Shown here: in pieces, positions 54,348 through 62,748 of the stretch
How the letters are laid out: every line of letters begins with the position of its first letter
Numbering within the stretch: the first letter of the stretch is position 1
Assembly: GCF_038397775.1 (NCBI RefSeq)
Contig: NZ_CP151650.1
Span: 3,720,001-3,784,000, forward strand
Origin: Pseudomonas sp. RC10
Lineage (GTDB): Bacteria > Pseudomonadota > Gammaproteobacteria > Pseudomonadales > Pseudomonadaceae
Direction of reading: 5' to 3'
Length of the DNA: 64,000 nucleotides
The notes under the pieces: model-generated
Database searches by the model: none
Told to the model about the DNA's origin: nothing
What the model saw: only the letters and a program-made list of their open reading frames with translations
Made by a program: the position numbers and the translations under genes

Positions 54348-57300
54348 TCAAAACCCTTGAGAAGCAGTGGCCTGGACGCGGGCGCGACTGTCGCGTGCGT
54401 GAACGAGGCTGAAAATGATGGGAACCAGGAACAACGTGGCCACAGTGGCGAAGCACAGACCGCCGATCACCGCACGGCCCAGTGGCGCGTTTTGCTCACC
54501 GCCCTCGCCCAGGCTCAAGGCCATGGGCGCCATGCCGATGATCATCGAAATGGCGGTCATCAGAACCGGACGGAAGCGGGTAAACCCGGCTTCCAGCGCG
54601 GCCTGCAACGGGTTGCCGTGCTCCGCCAGCCGTTCCCGGCAGAAGCTGACGACCAGGATGGCGTTGGCCGTCGCCACCCCCATGCACATGATCGCCCCCG
54701 TCAACGCTGGCACCGACAACGGCGTGTGCGTGACAAAGAGCATCCAGACGATGCCCGCCAGGGCCGCAGGCAATGCGGTGATGATCACGAACGGGTCGCT
54801 CCACGACTGGAAGTTGACCACGATCAGCAGGTAGATCAGCACGACGGCCCCCAGCAGCCCGAACAACATGCCGCTGAAGGCGCTGTTCATCGTCGTTGAC
54901 TGACCTTGCAGCGCCACTTTCGAGCCTTTCGGCACGTCGTTGGCGTGCGCGGCCAGAATCTTCTGGATGTCTGCTGCCACACCGCCGAGGTCACGGCCCT
55001 GCACCGAGGTGAGGATTTCCACCACGGGCTGGATGTCGGATTGGGTCACCACGGAGTTGCTGTGGGTCCGCGCCACCGACGCCAGGCCGCCGAGAATCTG
55101 TCCGCTGCCGGTCGAGGACGTGGAGGTCAGCGGCAGGTTGTACAGCTGCGCCAACTTGTCGAGGCTGTACTGCGGGGTTTGCAGCACGATGGGGTACGAC
55201 ACGCCGTTCGCCGTGTTGAGCCAGAACGTCGGTGCCACCTGGCTCGATCCCGCGAAGTTGACCACCAGGCTGTTGGTGATGTCTCGCTCGCTGATCCCGA
55301 GCAGTTGCGCTCGGGTGCGGTCCACGTCGATCTTGAACGTCGGCAATTGCTGGGACTGCTGAATCCGGGCATCCGCGACGCCCGGCACCCGACGGATTTC
55401 ACGCAGCAGCGTGTTGGCGTAGGCGTAGTTGCCGCCCAGGTTGTTACCGGTGATCTGCACGTCCACCGGGGCCGACGAACCGAAGTTGAGAATCTGCCCG
55501 ACGATGTCGGCTGGCGGGAACGAGAACACGGCGTTGGGGAATTCGCGAGGCAGTTGCTCACGCAACTGGCGCACGTACTCGGCGGTCGGCTGATGGTCTT
55601 CGTTCAGGCTGATCTGGATGTCGCTGTCCTGGGAGCCGACCGTACCGGTGGTGTTGTACGCGGTATTGATGCCGCTGACCGCCAGCCCGATGTTGTCCAC
55701 CACCGCCTTGAGTTCGGAGCCCGGGATCACTCGACGCACGGCATTCTCCACATCGAAGATCAACTGCGCCGTGCTTTCGACACGCATGCCCACCGGGGCA
55801 CGGACGTGCATCAGAATCTGCCCGGAATCCACCGCCGGGAAAAAGTTGCGGCCCAACGTCGGCGCCAGCGCGAAGGACGCGACGACGAAGGCGAGGATGC
55901 CGACCATCACCCCTTTGCGGTGCTCCAGCGCGGCGGCGAGCAACCCGTGATACCCCTCGCGAATCCGTTCGAAACGCGCCTCGAAACCCCGTTGGAATCG
56001 TACCAATGGGTTGCGGCTGGCAGGTTTGTGCGCGCCCTCTTCCGTCAGGTTGTGGGGTTTCAGCAGGTAGTTCGCCATGGTCGGGACCAGCGTTCGCGAC
56101 AGGATGAACGAGGCAATCATCGCGAAAATCACCGCTTCGGCCATCGGCACGAACAGGAACCGGGCCACGCCGTCGAGGAAGAACATCGGCACGAACACGA
56201 TGCAGATACACAAAAGGGACACGAAGGCCGGTGTCACGATCTGCGCGGCGCCGTCCAGGATCGCGGTCTCCACCGGCTTGCCCTGTTCCAGGTGCCAGTT
56301 GATGTTTTCGATGGTCACCGTGGCATCGTCGACCAGGATGCCGACGGCCAGCGCCAGCCCTCCGAGGGTCATGATGTTCAGGGTTTCACCCATCGCCGAC
56401 AGCGCGGCAATCGACGACAGGATCGCCAGCGGAATCGAGACCGCAATGATCACGGTCGAACGCCAACTCCCCAAGAACAGCAGGATCATCAGACTGGTCA
56501 GCGCGGCGGCGATCAACCCTTCACGGGCGACGCCACTGATGGCCGCTCGCACGAACAGCGACTGGTCGCCGATCAGGTCGATGTTCAGGTTTTCAGGCAA
56601 CTGCGCCTTGGAATCGGCGAGCTTGTCCTTGATCCCTTCGATCACCCCGAGGGTCGAGGCCGAGCCGGTCTTGAGCACCGGAATCAGCACGGAACGGTTG
56701 CCGTTGACGTGCACGATGTTGGTCTGCGGCGGGCTGCCGTCCTTGACCGTGCCGACATCACGTATCAGCACCGTGGTGCCGTTGGCGGTCTTGATCGGCA
56801 GGTCTTCGAGGTCCTTGAACGCCACCGGCGAGTTGTTCAGTTGCAGCATGTACTCGTAGCCCCCGATCTTCTGGGTGCCCACGGGGGTGATCTGGTTTTG
56901 CGTGGCCAGCGCGTTGGCGACGTCTTGGGCAGACAGCCCTCGCGCTTGCATCTGCGCAGGGTCAAGGTCGATCTGCACCTGACGGGTCTTGCCACCGAAG
57001 GGGTACGGCAGCGACGCGCCCGCCACGGTGGTGAGCATCAGCCGCACGGTGTTGAGGCCGATGTCACCCAGCTTCTGCTCGCTGAGGTTCTGGCCGGACA
57101 ACGCCAGTTGCACGATCGGCACCGTTGAGGCGCTGTAGTTGAGAATCAACGGCGGCACCGTGCCGGGCGGCAGGTTGCGCAGGATCGCCTGGGACACCGA
57201 CGTCAACTGGGCGTTGGCGTTGCTGATGTTCACGCCCGGCTGAAAAAACACTTTGACGATCCCGAAGCCGTTGAGCGACTGGGCTTCGATGTGGCGAATG

Positions 57301-57533
57301 TCGTTGACCGTGGTCGTCAGCACCCGCTCGAACGGGGATGTGACGCGCCCGGCCATCTGGTCCGGCGAGAGACCGGTGTACTGCCAGATGACCGCGATGA
57401 CCGGAATGCGAATCTCCGGAAAAATGTCAGTGGGGGTGCGCAGAGCCGCCAGCGGCCCGACGATCATGATCAAAACGGCGAGAACGACAAAGGTATACGG
57501 TCGTCTCAAAGCAACGCGTACGAGGCCAAGCAT
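54348..57533 (-). CDS. RND efflux permease (HAE1 type)
   Basis: About 1061 residues, twelve membrane helices. N-terminus MLGLVRVALRRPYTFVVLAV, TM4 relay pair in VGILVDDATVTIENINWHLE, and C-half ATANAILVVSFCRERLAEHG. Compared with the mux permeases it has an unusual TM4 neighbourhood and belongs to a different subgroup. The ATG at 57533 gives a normal N-terminus. It is first in its operon, so order is permease, adaptor, channel, whereas most pseudomonad pumps place the adaptor first. The substrate is unknown; no regulator is directly adjacent, the nearest TetR is beyond the NmrA gene. Confidence 0.92.
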   Translation of the reverse strand: MLGLVRVALRRPYTFVVLAVLIMIVGPLAALRTPTDIFPEIRIPVIAVIWQYTGLSPDQMAGRVTSPFERVLTTTVNDIRHIEAQSLNGFGIVKVFFQPGVNISNANAQLTSVSQAILRNLPPGTVPPLILNYSASTVPIVQLALSGQNLSEQKLGDIGLNTVRLMLTTVAGASLPYPFGGKTRQVQIDLDPAQMQARGLSAQDVANALATQNQITPVGTQKIGGYEYMLQLNNSPVAFKDLEDLPIKTANGTTVLIRDVGTVKDGSPPQTNIVHVNGNRSVLIPVLKTGSASTLGVIEGIKDKLADSKAQLPENLNIDLIGDQSLFVRAAISGVAREGLIAAALTSLMILLFLGSWRSTVIIAVSIPLAILSSIAALSAMGETLNIMTLGGLALAVGILVDDATVTIENINWHLEQGKPVETAILDGAAQIVTPAFVSLLCICIVFVPMFFLDGVARFLFVPMAEAVIFAMIASFILSRTLVPTMANYLLKPHNLTEEGAHKPASRNPLVRFQRGFEARFERIREGYHGLLAAALEHRKGVMVGILAFVVASFALAPTLGRNFFPAVDSGQILMHVRAPVGMRVESTAQLIFDVENAVRRVIPGSELKAVVDNIGLAVSGINTAYNTTGTVGSQDSDIQISLNEDHQPTAEYVRQLREQLPREFPNAVFSFPPADIVGQILNFGSSAPVDVQITGNNLGGNYAYANTLLREIRRVPGVADARIQQSQQLPTFKIDVDRTRAQLLGISERDITNSLVVNFAGSSQVAPTFWLNTANGVSYPIVLQTPQYSLDKLAQLYNLPLTSTSSTGSGQILGGLASVARTHSNSVVTQSDIQPVVEILTSVQGRDLGGVAADIQKILAAHANDVPKGSKVALQGQSTTMNSAFSGMLFGLLGAVVLIYLLIVVNFQSWSDPFVIITALPAALAGIVWMLFVTHTPLSVPALTGAIMCMGVATANAILVVSFCRERLAEHGNPLQAALEAGFTRFRPVLMTAISMIIGMAPMALSLGEGGEQNAPLGRAVIGGLCFATVATLFLVPIIFSLVHARDSRARVQATASQGF

Positions 57534-57804
57534 GGAAGTATCCAGACAAGCGTGAAACATCAATGTCGAAGCGGATCAGGCACAAACGGCCCGACGGCGC
57601 TCCGACGTCCAGGTCGATCCGATCGACGAAGCCCGTCCAGAAAAGGCGGCATGGCGCACGATATTCACAAATACGGGTATATACCACTTAATTTTTCATG
57701 ACATGGACCGCAGGCATGAAAAGCGGATGGCGGCGGACGCAGATCGGGAGGCCGCAGACCGGTACAGGCCTGAGAAAAACGCGACACATCGAGGGAGAAC
57801 GGCC

Positions 57805-57834
57805 TGCGTCGCACCGCTCAGAGGGTGCGACGCA
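57805..57834 (-). terminator. Perfect hairpin after the MHS transporter gene
   Basis: TGCGTCGCACC (57805-57815) and GGTGCGACGCA (57824-57834), an 11-base perfect stem, 12 bases after the transporter stop. There is no U-tract on the minus strand. The rest of the 57564-57845 gap shows nothing. Confidence 0.5.
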
Positions 57835-57845
57835 GTCGGGACGAA

Positions 57846-59228
57846 TCAGGCCGCGGTGCTGTGGCTGGATTCGGAGGCAGGTGTGACGGGGAACGCCGAA
57901 GATGAAGACCCGGTGTCCCGCTCGCTCGATGCAGGTTGCACAGCCTGGGTACACGCCACGAAATCTTCCTGGCGCAGCAACGTCAGGGCAATCAGCGACG
58001 CGATCCCGGTGCCGATGTAGAAATACCACGGTGAGCTGATGTCGCCGGTTTGCTGAATCAGCCAGGTCGAAATCAATGGCGCGCTGCCCCCGAACACGGC
58101 CACCGGAATGTTGTAGGCCACCGCGATACCGGTCGAGCGAATCCGGGTTGGCAGCAGCTCACTCATGGTCGCGTAGGTCGACGAGGCGTACAGCCCGAAC
58201 AGAATCGCCACGGCCATCAACGGCCAGATGAACGTGGCAGGCGTTGCGGTCGGTGCCGCTTTAAAGAACCAGTACATCGCCATCGTCGCCAGCACACCCA
58301 CCACCATCAGGAATGGTTTGCGCCCGTAACGGTCGGTGAACGCTCCGCCCAACGGCATGACGAACGCCGCCGCGAGGCTGGCGATGAACACGTAGAACAG
58401 CGTGGTGCCGCTGTCGAACTTGAGGATGCGCGACATGTAGGTCGAGGCGAAGGTCAGCACCAGATAAAAGATCGAGCTGTGCAGCGTGATGATGAAAAAC
58501 ACCAGTGCAATCGCCCGCTTCCACTGCCAGACCTCACGCAGCGGCGCCTTGGAGGTTTCCCCGGCTTTTTGCAGCGCAAGGAATTCCGGGCTGTCTTCTA
58601 GTTTCAGGCGAATGTACATCGAGATCATCCCCATGGGGCCGGCGATCAGGAACGGCACACGCCAGCCCCACGATTGCATCGTCTCCGCGCCCAATACCCA
58701 GGTCATGCCATTGGCGACAGCGCCCCCGAGGAGCAGCCCCAATACCGCCGTGACCATTAGCCAGCAGGTGGAAAAACCACGGCGACCGGGCCCGGCGTAC
58801 TCGGAGATGAAGCTGGTGATGGTGCCGATCTCGCCACCGGCCGAGAAGCCCTGGACGCAGCGGATAAGGATCAGCAGCACCGGAGCGGCGAGGCCAATCG
58901 ACGCGTAGGTCGGCAGGAATCCGAGCAGGCAGGTCGAACCGGCCATCATCATCAACACCGTGATCAGGGTCTTGCGACGACCGATCTTGTCGGCCAGCGG
59001 ACCGAAGAACAACCCGCCCAGCGGCCGCATGAAAAAGCTCAGCGCGAACGCGGCGAAGCTGCTCAGCAGGCTGGTGGTGGGGTTGTCGGAAACGAAAAAC
59101 GCACCGCCGATGTACACCGCCAGAAAACCGTAGACGCCGTAGTCATACCATTCGATGAGGTGGCCGGAAATCGCGCCAATGAAGGCGCGGCGACGTTGCC
59201 GTTCGGGATTTTGTTGTTGAGTTGCCAT
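57846..59228 (-). CDS. MFS transporter of the metabolite:H+ symporter (MHS) family
   Basis: 460 residues, about twelve membrane helices. N-terminus GAISGHLIEWYDYGVYGFLA is the MHS hallmark, with FMRPLGGLFFGPLADKIGRR and CVQGFSAGGEIG. Relatives carry 2-oxoglutarate, citrate, shikimate, proline or aromatic acids. It has a hydrophilic Ser/Thr-rich tail of about 30 residues. It follows the acyl-CoA ligase by 59 bases and probably imports the acid which that enzyme activates. Confidence 0.88.
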   Translation of the reverse strand: MATQQQNPERQRRRAFIGAISGHLIEWYDYGVYGFLAVYIGGAFFVSDNPTTSLLSSFAAFALSFFMRPLGGLFFGPLADKIGRRKTLITVLMMMAGSTCLLGFLPTYASIGLAAPVLLILIRCVQGFSAGGEIGTITSFISEYAGPGRRGFSTCWLMVTAVLGLLLGGAVANGMTWVLGAETMQSWGWRVPFLIAGPMGMISMYIRLKLEDSPEFLALQKAGETSKAPLREVWQWKRAIALVFFIITLHSSIFYLVLTFASTYMSRILKFDSGTTLFYVFIASLAAAFVMPLGGAFTDRYGRKPFLMVVGVLATMAMYWFFKAAPTATPATFIWPLMAVAILFGLYASSTYATMSELLPTRIRSTGIAVAYNIPVAVFGGSAPLISTWLIQQTGDISSPWYFYIGTGIASLIALTLLRQEDFVACTQAVQPASSERDTGSSSSAFPVTPASESSHSTAA

Positions 59229-59287
59229 TGTTGTATTCCTGTCTTTTGTTGTTATTCAAGGAAAAACATCATGGTGAAACGGTGCAC

Positions 59288-60823
59288 TCACACCGCCGCC
59301 GCGCTGCGCTCCTTCAACCAGAGCCGCAGATCGGTCTTGAGCACTTTTCCGTAGCTGTTTTTCGGCAGTTCGGCGCAGAACACGTACTTTTTCGGCTTTT
59401 TGAACGAGGCCATGCGCGAGACGAACCACTCGTTCAACCCGTGCTGATCGACCGCCTGCTCTTCACGCGCCACGACGAACGCCACCACCGATTCGCCCCA
59501 CTCCGCGTCCGCTTCACCGACCACGCAAACTTCGAAAACGCCGGGGTGCGTGGCCAGCACTTCCTCGACCTCGCGGGGGTACACGTTGCTGCCGCCGGAA
59601 ATAATCACGTCCTTGGAGCGGTCGGTCAGGGTCAGGCAGCCATCCGGGTCGAGATACCCGATATCGCCCGTGAACAGCCAGCCATCGACGAGGGTTTCGC
59701 GGGTCGCCGCTTCGTTGCGCCAGTAGCCCTGCATCACGGTCGCGCCGCGCACGGCGATTTCTCCGGCCTGCCCGCTGGCAACCGCATGCCGCTGGGCATC
59801 GACGATTTTGATTTCGACACAGGACTGCGCCATGCCCACCGACGCCACCCAGCGTTCCCAATTCGGGTTGCTCCGGTCCGCGATGGCCTGGCGGCTCAAG
59901 GCGGTCACCGTCATCGGGCTTTCACCCTGGCCGTAGATCTGAATCAACCGTGGACCAAACACCTCCACCGCTTCACGCAGATCCGCCACGTACATCGGCG
60001 CGCCGCCGTAGATCACGCTTTTCAGACCCTCGCCAGAGTAGCCCTGACGCTTGGCCTCTTCGACCATCCGCTTGACCATGGTCGGCGCTGCGAACAGCGA
60101 CACCTGCTCCAGCCCTCGCGCAAGATCGAACAGCTCCGCCGCCTTGAACCCGCGCGACTCGGGCACCACATGCCGGGCGCCGCAGCGCACATGGATGAAG
60201 TTGTACAGCCCCGCGCCATGGGACATCGGCGCGGCGTACACCACGGCATCGTCAGCAGACACCTGATCCACATCCAGCGGGTAACACAGCGACATGGCCA
60301 TGAGGTTGCCGTGTGACAGCATCACGCCTTTGGAGCGCCCCGTCGTGCCCGAGGTGTAGAACAGCCACGCGAGGTCGTCGGTGTTGCGCGAAGCAGGCAC
60401 GTTCAGCGCTTCACCTTCGGCCGCCAGAGAAGCCAACGAACCGTGAACCGCCACTTCCGTGCACGAGACAGGCAACTCTCCGAACGCGAACACTTGGCCG
60501 TCATCGGTGACCATCAGCCGCGCTTCGGCGTTTTCGGCGATCCAGCCGGCTTCGGCGGCGTGCAGTTTGCAGTTGATCGGCACCGCGACCGCGCCGATCC
60601 ACCAGATGGCGTAAAACAGCTCCAGGTATTCGCAGCAGTTCTTCATGAACAGCGCGACCCGGTCCCCCGGCTGGACGCCGTATTCCTCACTCAAACACCC
60701 CGCACGGACCTGCACGCGTCGGGCAAATTCGGCGTAGTCCGCGACCTGTTCCGTACCGCGAAACAGTGCCGGGCGTTCGGGCCAGCGCCGGGCCGCATCG
60801 TTCAACCAATGAGCAATGTTCAT
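59288..60823 (-). CDS. AMP-binding acyl-CoA synthetase
   Basis: 511 residues of the ANL superfamily. P-loop LAWLFYTSGTTGRSKGVMLS (about residue 150), adenylate motifs YGQGESPM (about 295) and GWLFTGDIGYLDPDGCL, hinge DRSKDVIISGGSNVYPREVE, and the C-terminal catalytic Lys in PKNSYGKVLKTDL. It activates a carboxylic acid with ATP and CoA; the chain or ring type cannot be read. It begins two bases after the thiolase stop and is co-transcribed with it. Confidence 0.9.
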   Translation of the reverse strand: MNIAHWLNDAARRWPERPALFRGTEQVADYAEFARRVQVRAGCLSEEYGVQPGDRVALFMKNCCEYLELFYAIWWIGAVAVPINCKLHAAEAGWIAENAEARLMVTDDGQVFAFGELPVSCTEVAVHGSLASLAAEGEALNVPASRNTDDLAWLFYTSGTTGRSKGVMLSHGNLMAMSLCYPLDVDQVSADDAVVYAAPMSHGAGLYNFIHVRCGARHVVPESRGFKAAELFDLARGLEQVSLFAAPTMVKRMVEEAKRQGYSGEGLKSVIYGGAPMYVADLREAVEVFGPRLIQIYGQGESPMTVTALSRQAIADRSNPNWERWVASVGMAQSCVEIKIVDAQRHAVASGQAGEIAVRGATVMQGYWRNEAATRETLVDGWLFTGDIGYLDPDGCLTLTDRSKDVIISGGSNVYPREVEEVLATHPGVFEVCVVGEADAEWGESVVAFVVAREEQAVDQHGLNEWFVSRMASFKKPKKYVFCAELPKNSYGKVLKTDLRLWLKERSAAAV

Positions 60824-60825
60824 GG

Positions 60826-62004
60826 TCAGGCCCTCCGCGCTTGCAGCACGGTGGCGTAATTGGCGACGGCCATGCCGCCCATGTTGAACAGCAGCCCGAA
60901 TTCGGCGTCTGGCGCGGCAAGGCCGATGGGGTTGCCGGTCAGTTGATGGAACGCCATCGCATGCATCGACACGCCGGTAGCACCGACCGGATGCCCCTTG
61001 GCCTTGAGGCCGCCTGACAGGTTGACCGGCAGACGCCCGCCCGCCTGCACGATGCCGTCGTCCAGCGCGCGATGGCCCTCGCCTTTCGGCGCCAGACCCA
61101 TGGCTTCGTAGATGAGCAGTTCGGCGATGGTGAAACAGTCATGGACTTCGGCGAACCCGATATCGGCCAGCGTCACCTCGGCCTGACGCAGCGCCGCGTG
61201 AATCGCCCGCTGCGGGCCTTCAAAGGCGAGAATGTCGCGCTGGGCGATGGGCAACACGTCGTTGACCTGACGCGCACCGCGAATCAGCACTTCACGGCGA
61301 AACAGACGGGCACGTTTTGGCGAGGCGAGGATGATCGCTGCCGCGCCGTCGGTGATCAGCGAGCAGTCGCTCAGGCGCAAGGGCGAGGCAATCACCGGGT
61401 TGCTGTCGGACACGGTATTGCAGTGTTCGAACGGCATCGCCTTGTGCATGTGCGCCAGCGGGTTGGCCATCGCGTTGGCGTGGTTTTTCGCGGCAATCGC
61501 CGCCATCGCCGACATCGGGCTTTGGTAGCGGTCGCGATACTGGGCGGCGGCAATGCCAAACAGTTGAGGAAAACTCAGGCCGGCCTCTTCGGCATCGTTC
61601 TGATACCCGGCACCGGCGAGGGCCTGGGTGACCTGCGCCGTGGTGTTGGAGGTCATCTTCTCGGCACCGACCACCAGCACCAGTTCGGCAGCGCCGGAGC
61701 GGATCGCGTTGATCCCGGCTTGAATCGCAGCAGAACCAGAGGCACAGGCGTTTTCGCAGCGGGTGGCGGGTTTGAAGCGCAAGGCAGGGTCGGCTTGCAG
61801 CACCAGCGAGGCCGGAAAACCGTCGGGTACCAGCCCGGAATTGAAATGCCCGAGGAAGATCGCGTCGATTTCCGAGGCGTCAATCGCGGCATCGTCCAGA
61901 GCCTGACGCGTGACTTGCACAATCAGGTCTTCAAGGGTGGTGTTGTCCAGTCGCCCGAACCGGCTGTGACCGGCGGCAACGATGGATACGGCGTCATTGA
62001 CCAT
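60826..62004 (-). CDS. Thiolase family protein (acetyl-CoA acetyltransferase, SCP2-like)
   Basis: 392 residues. Nucleophilic Cys in ATRCENACASGSAAIQAG (about residue 88), His in EVHDCFTIAELLIYEAMGLA and GLKAKGHPVGATG near the C-terminus. The usual second Cys motif of biosynthetic thiolases (CxG) is replaced by LLFNMGGMAVANYA, as in SCP-x-like thiolases. The ATG at 62004 gives a normal start; 75 bases of open frame upstream are not used. First gene of the thiolase-ligase-transporter operon, divergent from the PAS-LuxR gene. Confidence 0.9.
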   Translation of the reverse strand: MVNDAVSIVAAGHSRFGRLDNTTLEDLIVQVTRQALDDAAIDASEIDAIFLGHFNSGLVPDGFPASLVLQADPALRFKPATRCENACASGSAAIQAGINAIRSGAAELVLVVGAEKMTSNTTAQVTQALAGAGYQNDAEEAGLSFPQLFGIAAAQYRDRYQSPMSAMAAIAAKNHANAMANPLAHMHKAMPFEHCNTVSDSNPVIASPLRLSDCSLITDGAAAIILASPKRARLFRREVLIRGARQVNDVLPIAQRDILAFEGPQRAIHAALRQAEVTLADIGFAEVHDCFTIAELLIYEAMGLAPKGEGHRALDDGIVQAGGRLPVNLSGGLKAKGHPVGATGVSMHAMAFHQLTGNPIGLAAPDAEFGLLFNMGGMAVANYATVLQARRA

Positions 62005-62078
62005 TTTTATTTTCTCCTTCGCAATGAGCAGGCGTTCTTTACAATGCCCACCACGAAGCCCCCTCGCCAGTTCGTACA

Positions 62079-62100
62079 ACTACGTATAGGGATGAGTAGT
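62079..62100. promoter_or_regulatory. Inverted-repeat operator candidate between thiolase and PAS-LuxR genes
   Basis: ACTAC at 62079-62083 and GTAGT at 62096-62100 around GTATAGGGATGA, mid-way between the divergent starts at 62004 and 62155. LuxR-type HTH proteins commonly bind such sites; binding is not shown. Confidence 0.4.
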
Positions 62101-62154
62101 GCCAAAGGCCGATACTGGTCTGGAAGACGACAATAAAAACAGCGAGACAGCGCG

Positions 62155-62727
62155 ATGAAAGATGAGTCCGACCACCTGCAGGACCTGGAACGGCTGGCGT
62201 TTCAAGTGTCTCCCGCGCCTCAGGTCATCACCGGCAATCGTCGCATGCTGGATTTCAACGACGCCTTTCTGAAGCTGTTTGGCTATGAGCGCGACGAGTT
62301 GGCCGATCAGTTGATTTTGAAGCTCTACCCCTCACAAGCCGACTATCAGGCCATCGGCGAGCGCAGCCTGAGCTGGCTGCGCAACGCCCTTAACGGCGCG
62401 TATTCCGACGAGCGTTTCATGCAGCACCAGAGCGGCGAGGTGTTCTGGGCGCGGGCCAACGGCTACACCTTGACCCCTGACGAACCCTTCCAGTTGATGG
62501 TCTGGCATTTCGAGCGCATGGACCGGGCCATTCGCCCCACCGTCAATCTCACGCCCAGAGAACGCGAGATTTCCGCGCACATCGTCAATGGCCTGACGTG
62601 TAAAGAGGTTGCCCGCAAACTGTCGATTTCCCACCGCACCGTCGAAGTCCATCGCGCACGCCTGATGAAAAAGCTGCAAGCACGAAACAGCGCCGATCTG
62701 GTGTCGAAAATCATTGTTCTGCGCTAG
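62155..62727 (+). CDS. PAS-domain LuxR-type transcriptional regulator
   Basis: 190 residues. An N-terminal PAS domain (about 15-115, APQVITGNRRMLDFNDAFLK, LFGYERDELADQLILKLYPS) and a C-terminal LuxR HTH (about 128-190, LTPREREISAHIVNGLTCKE, VARKLSISHRTVEVHRARLM). There is no receiver domain, so it probably senses a ligand or redox state directly. It is divergent from the thiolase-ligase-MHS operon and is its likely activator. Confidence 0.9.
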   Translation: MKDESDHLQDLERLAFQVSPAPQVITGNRRMLDFNDAFLKLFGYERDELADQLILKLYPSQADYQAIGERSLSWLRNALNGAYSDERFMQHQSGEVFWARANGYTLTPDEPFQLMVWHFERMDRAIRPTVNLTPREREISAHIVNGLTCKEVARKLSISHRTVEVHRARLMKKLQARNSADLVSKIIVLR

Positions 62728-62748
62728 GCAGTGCGCACCTTGCGACGC

